From positions 4,642,084 to 4,706,083 of the forward strand of contig OZ007514.1 of the NCBI GenBank assembly GCA_963931865.1: DNA of 64,000 nucleotides, in the 5' to 3' direction. This DNA is from Axinella damicornis. Taxonomy: Eukaryota; Porifera; Demospongiae; Axinellida; Axinellidae. Positions 58,753 to 64,000 of the stretch are shown one piece after another. The first letter of the stretch is position 1. Every line of letters begins with the position of its first letter. Under the pieces are notes generated by a model that saw only the letters and a program-made list of their open reading frames with translations, was not told the DNA's origin and did not search any database. Position numbers and translations under genes: made by a program.

Positions 58753-61700
58753 CCGTTTCCAGTCCAGTATGTCCACCCACTCATCAGCTTCTGACTCACT
58801 GCTGGCAAACATGAAGAACGTATGATAGAACGTGATCAGTCTGGGGAGGGAGGGAGGGAGGAAGGGAGGGAGCATGTGAGAGAGGGAGGTTGGGGAGGGG
58901 GAGGGGGGAGAGAGGTGGGAGGGAGGGAGGGAGGGAGGGAGGGAATGAGGGAGGGGAAGGGAGGGAAAGGGGGTGGGGGTAGGAGGGAGAGAGGGAAAGA
59001 GAGAGGAGGACAGAGAGGGGAGGGGAAGAGAAAGGAAGGAGGGAGAGACAGCTAGGGGCACAATAAGATTAAGACGTCATTGTATCCCAGGGTTATGTTT
59101 CGGGGAATGGGTATTATGGGAGCATGTCCACTTAGGGGTATCACAAATTAATCTGATCAGCTTTCAGAACAAATTAAAGTTTGAAATCTGAAGTGGGGAG
59201 GGTATGCTTCCAGGAAGTATAAAGCCCCCTCCTCACTCCAAACTGATACATGTACATCCCACCCCAATCACCTGAAGCAGAATGGCTTCCCAGCTGTCTC
59301 GTCCCTCTCCACTGAAGTAGCGTCTTCCAGTTTTATTATTCTCAGAGGGTCAACCTCACCTCTGGCATTGTAGTACTTCAGTTCATTACGATACAGAACA
59401 AACCATCTCCGTTTCCAGTTCTAGGGAGGAGGGGGGAGGAGGAGGAAGAGGAGGAGGAGGAGGAGGGGGAGGGAGGGAAAGGGGGTGGGGGTAGGAGGGA
59501 GAGAGGGAAGGAGAGAGGAGGACAGAGAGGGGAGGGGAAGAGAAAGGAAGGAGGGAGAGACAGCTAGGGGCACAATAAGATTAAGACGTCATTGTATCCC
59601 AGGGTTATGTTTCGGGGAATGGGTATTATGGGAGCATGTCCACTTAGGGGTATCACAAATTAATCTGATCAGCTTTCAGAACAAATTAAAGTTTGAAATC
59701 TGAAGTGGGGAGGGTATGCTTCCAGGAAGTATAAAGCCCCCTCCTCACTCCAAACTGATACATGTACATCCCACCCCAATCACCTGAAGCAGAATGGCTT
59801 CCCAGCTGTCTCGTCCCTCTCCACTGAAGTAGCGTCTTCCAGTTTTATTATTCTCAGAGGGTCAACCTCACCTCTGGCATTGTAGTACTTCAGTTCATTA
59901 CGATACAGAACAAACCATCTCCGTTTCCAGTTCTAGGGAGGAGGGGGGAGGAGGAGGAAGAGGAGGAGGAGGAGGAGGGGGAGGAGGAGGAGGAGGAGGA
60001 GGAGGAGGGGGGGGAGGGGGAGAGGAGGGGGGAGAGGATGGGAGAGAGGAGGAGGAGGAGGAGGAGGAGGAGGAGGAGGAGGAGGAGGAGGAGGAGGAGG
60101 AGGAGGAGGAGGAGGAGGAGGAGGAGGAGGAGGAGGAGGAGGAGGAGGAGGAGGAGGAGGAGGAGGAGGGGAAGGAGGGCAGGGGTGGAGGAGGGGAATG
60201 GGGATGAGGAGCAGGAGGAGGAGGAAGAAGAGGAAGAGGGAAGGAAGATTTCATTCATATGCAGGGCAGCCAGTAAAAATGTGGAAAAGCGCTACCAAGT
60301 GAAAATACACACTGTTCAGGTGTTGGTACTTGTGGCTAGGCTGTTAGGCTCTGTTATGAGAGCAACTACCTTTCTATGGAAGCCCAGCTTGGTTAGGTAG
60401 CCTTCCTTGGAGTTGATCTGAAAGTGAAAATGAAAGCAGGAAATACCAACTCATGTTCACAGTGTAATCAGAATAGTAGAATGAATCGTGATAGTGTAAT
60501 CAGCACCTCAACCTTGGAGAGTATAAGCCTAGCTCGTCCCCAGGCTCTACCCAGCTTTTCGTCCCTTGCAGTACGCCAAAGCGCGTGGGAGGGTTTGGTA
60601 TCTTTCCTCACGTGTCACATCAGGATGATAGAAAGGTTTGATTAAATGTGGGCTCAGAACAGCAAGAATAACTAAGGTACGAAGTAACTTACCACACGTA
60701 TCTAGCTAGCGGGCGGCGACTGTCATACACACCAAGAACCAGTACTTGCAGTTGGTTGAGCAGTACGTGAAACTTCACTTTTCACTCTGAAAAGGTTTGC
60801 CATTTGTCGATTACATCATGCTCACGTGAGGAAAGATACCAGGCCCTATCCTGCTTTTCCACACTGCAAGCGACAAAAGCTGCTGGGAATGGTTACTGTG
60901 CAGCCCAGTTCCGCATCTACAGGCAGTGCTAATAGGTCACATGACATGCATAAGTGATACGACGTACTGACAGATCCGGTGCAGAGTTTCCCGTCCTCCG
61001 CATACTTGGAGTGCTGTCCTGATGTACGATAGTCTTGTCATAGATCGCCGGCTCTGAGATACTACGGGGATACTGGTGGCTGAGTTGGACCAGCATACCT
61101 GTGGGAGGGAGGGAGGGAGGGAGGGAGGGGGGAGGGAGGGGGGAGGGAGGGAGGGAGGGAGGGAGGGAGGGAGGGAGGGAGGGAGGGAGGGAGGGAGGGA
61201 GGGAGGGAGGGAGGGAGGGAGGGAGGGAGGGAGTTAAGGAGGGAGGGGGGGAGGGAAGGAGGGAGGGGGGGAGGGAAGGAGGGAGGGAGGGAGGGAGGGG
61301 GGGAGTGGAGGGAGGGAAGTAGCTATATGAATATACCACTAGCTAATAGGTAAGCGGAAGCATTCTGTATAAAACAGGAGGAAATTAGTCTCGTTCCCAG
61401 ACCCAAACAACCACAGCAAAGATCGCTTGCAGTGTCTCCTTCCCTGCAAGATACTGCGAGTGATCTTCGCTGGGGTTGTTTGGGTCTGGAACGAGACTAG
61501 GAGGAAATGGGAACGCAAGGTCACCAGGCACTTACAGAGTAAATACCTTTCAGAATAGGAACTTGAATGAAAGAAAGCTCTTGGGGTCAACCAGTGGCGT
61601 AGCCAAAACTGGAGAATTTGTAGGGCACTATAGGGGCACGCTGCTGAAGGCAGCGAAAAATTTTTCACCTTCATTTTCAGTTGTCAGGATGGGCTCTCAT

Positions 61701-62638
61701 GGCACCTTTGTGCTTTGTACTACAAGTTCCAGATGCGATGCTGCAGAGAGACGTTATCTAGTGAAGGCTGGTCACCGTATCGACAGCACATCTGTCAACA
61801 GGTCAGTGCCTTCTAGTCACGGTGTAGCTCTGGCACCGGGCACCATAGCAATATACCCGGTATGTCTGCAGTAAGCGTGTGAATTGGGTCTGGGGGCCTG
61901 CCCCCCAGAATTTGACACTGCAATCTTGGGATGCAACTTACCACCAAACATAGTCAGTGTGTCTCACTGTCTCAACGCCCTCAAGTGCTGTTTGGGGAAG
62001 CGCGACTCAGCCACGACTCCACACGGCTGCTTACTAGGTCGACAGCTGCTGGGGTCTCAGGACTGACTTGGCCATTTACTACTACCTACGTAGTTGCTAC
62101 TGGCAGGGCGGGCATTTTGACCGTCAGGCAGGGCCTGTGCCCTGCTAGACCCTGCCGTAGATACACCACTGAGGTCAACCTTTGATGGTGCCTGTGGGAA
62201 GTGTCAGCTCGTCAATCCATGAGCCATGCAACAGTGTAGCTACAAAGTCCCCAATGCTGGTGAGGGATAGGACTTCAAGTAGCCTCGGTCCCAGGCTCTC
62301 TCCTCAGAGCCTGGGAACGAGGCTAGGGGTGGTGGTGGTGATGGTGGGAGGGAAGTAAATGACCCCACACCTTCTGTGACCACACTGACTACTGGGCATC
62401 CACCACATTAATGTCTAAACCTCAAGTAGTGGGTAGAATACCTCCAAAAGCTTACATGCATGACTTCAAAATAATCTAAGTCACTAGCTACACGTACACT
62501 CGACTCTGTCTAGCTAGTCTATTTGCAACAGTTGAATGGAAAAAGCATTCAGTCCTACACGTAATGGCGGAATACTGACCTCACCCTCATTCCAAAGCTT
62601 CAGAAGGAGCATGCCAATTTCACAGAATAGCCTGTCGC
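58753..62638 (-). CDS. PH-domain protein, partial gene, at least five exons
   Basis: Minus-strand exons 62638-62585, 61098-60968, 60417-60370, 59932-59784 (duplicated at 59420-59272) and 58840-58753 join with matching phases. The joined product reads DRLFCEIGMLLLKLWNE, a Ser-rich linker (SISEPAIYDK, SAPDLS), then a pleckstrin-homology domain: KEGYLTKLGFHRK, NWKRRWFVLYRNELKYYNAR, RIIKLEDATSVERD and KPFCFR, and the terminal helix SESEADEWVDILDWKR. The WKRRWFVL basic patch and final Trp are canonical. PH domains bind phosphoinositides or proteins at membranes. Both ends of the gene are unidentified, and I cannot name the protein. Introns hold long GGGA and GGA satellites. Confidence 0.72.
58845..59060. 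repeat. Purine-rich (GGGA)n tract
   Basis: Imperfect GGGA and GGAGA repeats directly upstream (minus strand) of the last visible PH exon. The opposite strand forms its polypyrimidine tract. Confidence 0.9.
58960..59952. repeat. 512-bp tandem duplication containing a PH exon
   Basis: Positions 58960-59440 and 59472-59952 are almost identical with a constant offset of 512 bp. Each copy contains the 149-bp PH exon, its splice sites and neighbouring intron. Confidence 0.9.
59940..60240. repeat. (GGA)n / (AGG)n triplet tract
   Basis: About 120 bp of uninterrupted GGA triplets inside a longer degenerate purine run. It opens poly-Arg, poly-Ser and poly-Leu frames that are artefacts. Confidence 0.95.
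60529..60896. mobile_element. Putative MULE-like TIR element in a PH-gene intron
   Basis: The left end TAGCTCGTCCCCAGGCTCTA with GGTATCTTTCCTCACGTG is matched in inverse orientation near 60826-60890 (CACGTGAGGAAAGATACC, TGCTGGGAA). The ends are diverged and I could not find a target duplication. Confidence 0.5.
61103..61320. repeat. (GGGA)n satellite
   Basis: More than 50 GGGA units with a few GGGGGGA variants, immediately upstream (minus strand) of the 61098-60968 exon, where it supplies the polypyrimidine tract. Confidence 0.95.
61386..61499. mobile_element. MULE-like mini-TIR element, 114 bp
   Basis: Almost a pure hairpin: TAGTCTCGTTCCCAGACCCA and its inverse end, flanked by the perfect 9-bp duplication GGAGGAAAT (61377-61385 and 61500-61508). 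Confidence 0.9.
61592..62171. mobile_element. hAT-like non-autonomous element, 580 bp
   Basis: The ends CAGTGGCGTAGCC and the complement of CAGTGGTGTATC are followed by a shared TAGGGCAC/CAGGGCAC word. The flanks GGGTCAAC and AGGTCAAC match at 7 of 8 positions, the usual hAT target size. Inside, 61680-61794 has an acceptor, about 40 open codons (RMGSHGTFVLCTTSSRCDA) and a donor-like GTCAGT, possibly a captured exon. No transposase. Confidence 0.65.
62280..62325. mobile_element. 46-bp MULE-terminus hairpin
   Basis: TAGCCTCGGTCCCAGGCTC and its inverted partner GAGCCTGGGAACGAGGCTA are almost back to back. No target duplication is detectable. Confidence 0.65.
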
Positions 62639-62784
62639 CTTTTCACTACAGCAAGTCCGCTACCACAGTACCAGTCACTGAGTCAACCCGTTTACTTGAC
62701 TGCAGCCGTGACCTTTGAACCGCGGAGGCGCGCGCAACCGGAAGCGGGTTTAAATACTGAATTTGTGGCAAGTTTTGGCGGAAG

Positions 62785-62990
62785 TCGGGATGGCACACTC
62801 GCTAAGCACTTGCTTTGCAGCCTGGGGGTTGAGTGTTCGTCTCCCCAATAACCGAGTACGAGTCTGGGCCACTCTGTACACACCGGTTCCTGACTTCCCC
62901 GCCTAGCAGCCGGAGTACGCCGGTTCCCATCTGACCACCGAAGCTAAAGAAAGGTGTTCTGGTTGAAAGCAGGTTAAGCCTCCTGTGATT
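62785..62990 (+). repeat. Pol III-type SINE-like segment (tRNA- and 5S-like pieces)
   Basis: Bases near 62789-62847 resemble a degenerate tRNA (ATGGCACACTCGCTAAGCAC as box A area, CTTGCTTTGCA as anticodon loop, GGGTTGAGTGTTCGTCTCC as box B). Bases near 62905-62975 resemble the 5S rRNA internal promoter (CCCATCTGACCACCGAAGCT, then GGTGTTCTGGTT). The 3' part continues into the 1-kb dispersed repeat. Confidence 0.4.
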
Positions 62991-64000
62991 CCAGTCACCG
63001 ACGCCTATCCAGCGCTCCTGAGGCCTACACTTCGGTGTCTGACCTGTCACGGAGGGGTAGGTGTGTTGCTAGGTTGTATTTTTTTCTTTTTTTCCCCCCT
63101 TCTTTTTTTTTCTTTTGGTTGAGTGTTCATTCAGGGCTGCTATATATTTTCTTCCCCCCCCCCCCCCCCCCCCCCCCCTTTTTTTTTGTTCTTTTGGGTG
63201 TGTTCAATCGGGGCTGCTAGACTATATAGGCTTATCCTTTTTTTTTCCTTTTTTTTTCCCCCCCTTTCTTTTTTTTCTTTTGGGTGTGTTCATTCAGGGC
63301 TGCTACAAGTACACTATATATAGGCTTATTTTTTCCCCCTTTCTTTTGGGTGTGTTCATTCAGGGCTGCAACAAGTATAGGCTTATATTCTCCCTTCAGC
63401 TGATTTTGCTGTTCGTCTATATACATTGCAATATTGTTTCCTTTCACATGACTTGTAGTTATCGACACATGCATATCCCCGCCCCCTGATAGACAGCTGT
63501 TCACCCTAGATTTTCTATTCGGCTATAGCACGTTTACTCACACAATCATAACATAGCCATGCACAGATCGTGCTTTACGTTGCAAAGTCATAAAACCTGG
63601 CCGGCCCCTAGTAACAGTATTGCCAGATCGAGGCCGGGCCAGGTGCTCTCCATGTGTGTGGGCTCAACTATGTCTGACCCATGGGGAGTAAACACAGCAA
63701 CTAATTATCACTGCAGCCGTCATCGACTGAAGTACATTCTGATAAGAGTTAGCATGCAACTAATAATTTCAGGGTGCAGGGGGGTCTTGTCAGGTAAATA
63801 TTATTGTCTGATGCCATTGTACGACCTCAGTTTCAGCTGAAGATTATATAATTATGTCAAAAACATGCACCGTCCAAATGGGTCAGCCTGTACCGGTATA
63901 TATGGAGTTATTTAGGTAAGAGAAAGGTAACATTTATACTTTGTGAATGATGTATGACTTGCAACTTGGGGGCGCCTGCAATGAAAAGACTAGCACCACC
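62955..64000. repeat. 1-kb dispersed repeat, second copy, runs off the window
   Basis: A direct copy of 56131-57215 with a longer C/T tract (26 C near 63153-63178) and small indels. It ends at the window edge within the shared sequence GAAAAGACTAGCACCAC. Confidence 0.88.

Noticed and set aside
59890..60400. Poly-Ser, poly-Leu and poly-Arg ORFs
   Set aside because: They are products of the GGA triplet tract in an intron of the PH gene.
60929..61339. A single proline/serine-rich ORF through the GGGA satellite
   Set aside because: Only the 60968-61098 portion is a plausible exon with splice sites; the rest is satellite.

Overview
The window is eukaryotic and metazoan. Genes are split by GT-AG introns, coding density is low, and simple repeats, inverted-repeat transposons and LINE remnants are abundant. 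The protein families (secreted PLAT-lipoxygenase, spectrin-type CH-CH protein, large families of beta-helix/multi-TM surface proteins) fit a non-bilaterian animal. A sponge is my best guess from family content, but no marker gene proves it.

Layout. 0.3-8 kb: two paralogues of an unrecognised secreted protein (a broken copy near 369-1140 and an intact one at 7198-7935). They are separated by a 39-bp minisatellite array with higher-order structure (1140-2612), a laccase-like multicopper oxidase remnant on the minus strand (about 2615-3235) and several inverted-repeat transposons. 8-13 kb: foldback elements and non-coding sequence. 13.06-23.9 kb: a small minus-strand ORF facing a complete six-exon lipoxygenase gene (13747-23892, about 785 aa) with a signal peptide, a PLAT domain, all iron ligands and a C-terminal Ile; its introns are loaded with inverted-repeat elements. 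24.8-54.9 kb: a roughly 15.5-kb tandem segmental duplication. Each unit has a beta-helix/multi-TM surface-protein gene (25118-28561; 40690-44120, both broken), degenerate fragments of the same family, and a CH-CH actin-binding gene with a proline/tyrosine/glutamine-rich tail (31202-38544; 47855-53924). A LINE (45023-46298) sits in the second unit. 55-64 kb: a long hairpin, a duplicated 1-kb repeat, purine-rich satellites, and a minus-strand PH-domain gene (exons between 62638 and 58753) with one exon duplicated in tandem.

The most striking theme is a family of Mutator-like (MULE) terminal-inverted-repeat elements with termini related to TAGYCTCGTTCCCAGRCC. I could reconstruct exact 9-bp target-site duplications for six of them. 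One carries a RecQ-helicase gene fragment and another a long non-transposase ORF, the signature of Pack-MULE gene capture. The tandem duplication also gives filled/empty-site pairs that date two insertions after the duplication.

Limits: gene models come from reading splice sites and frames by eye. Homology calls rest on remembered family motifs, not on searches.
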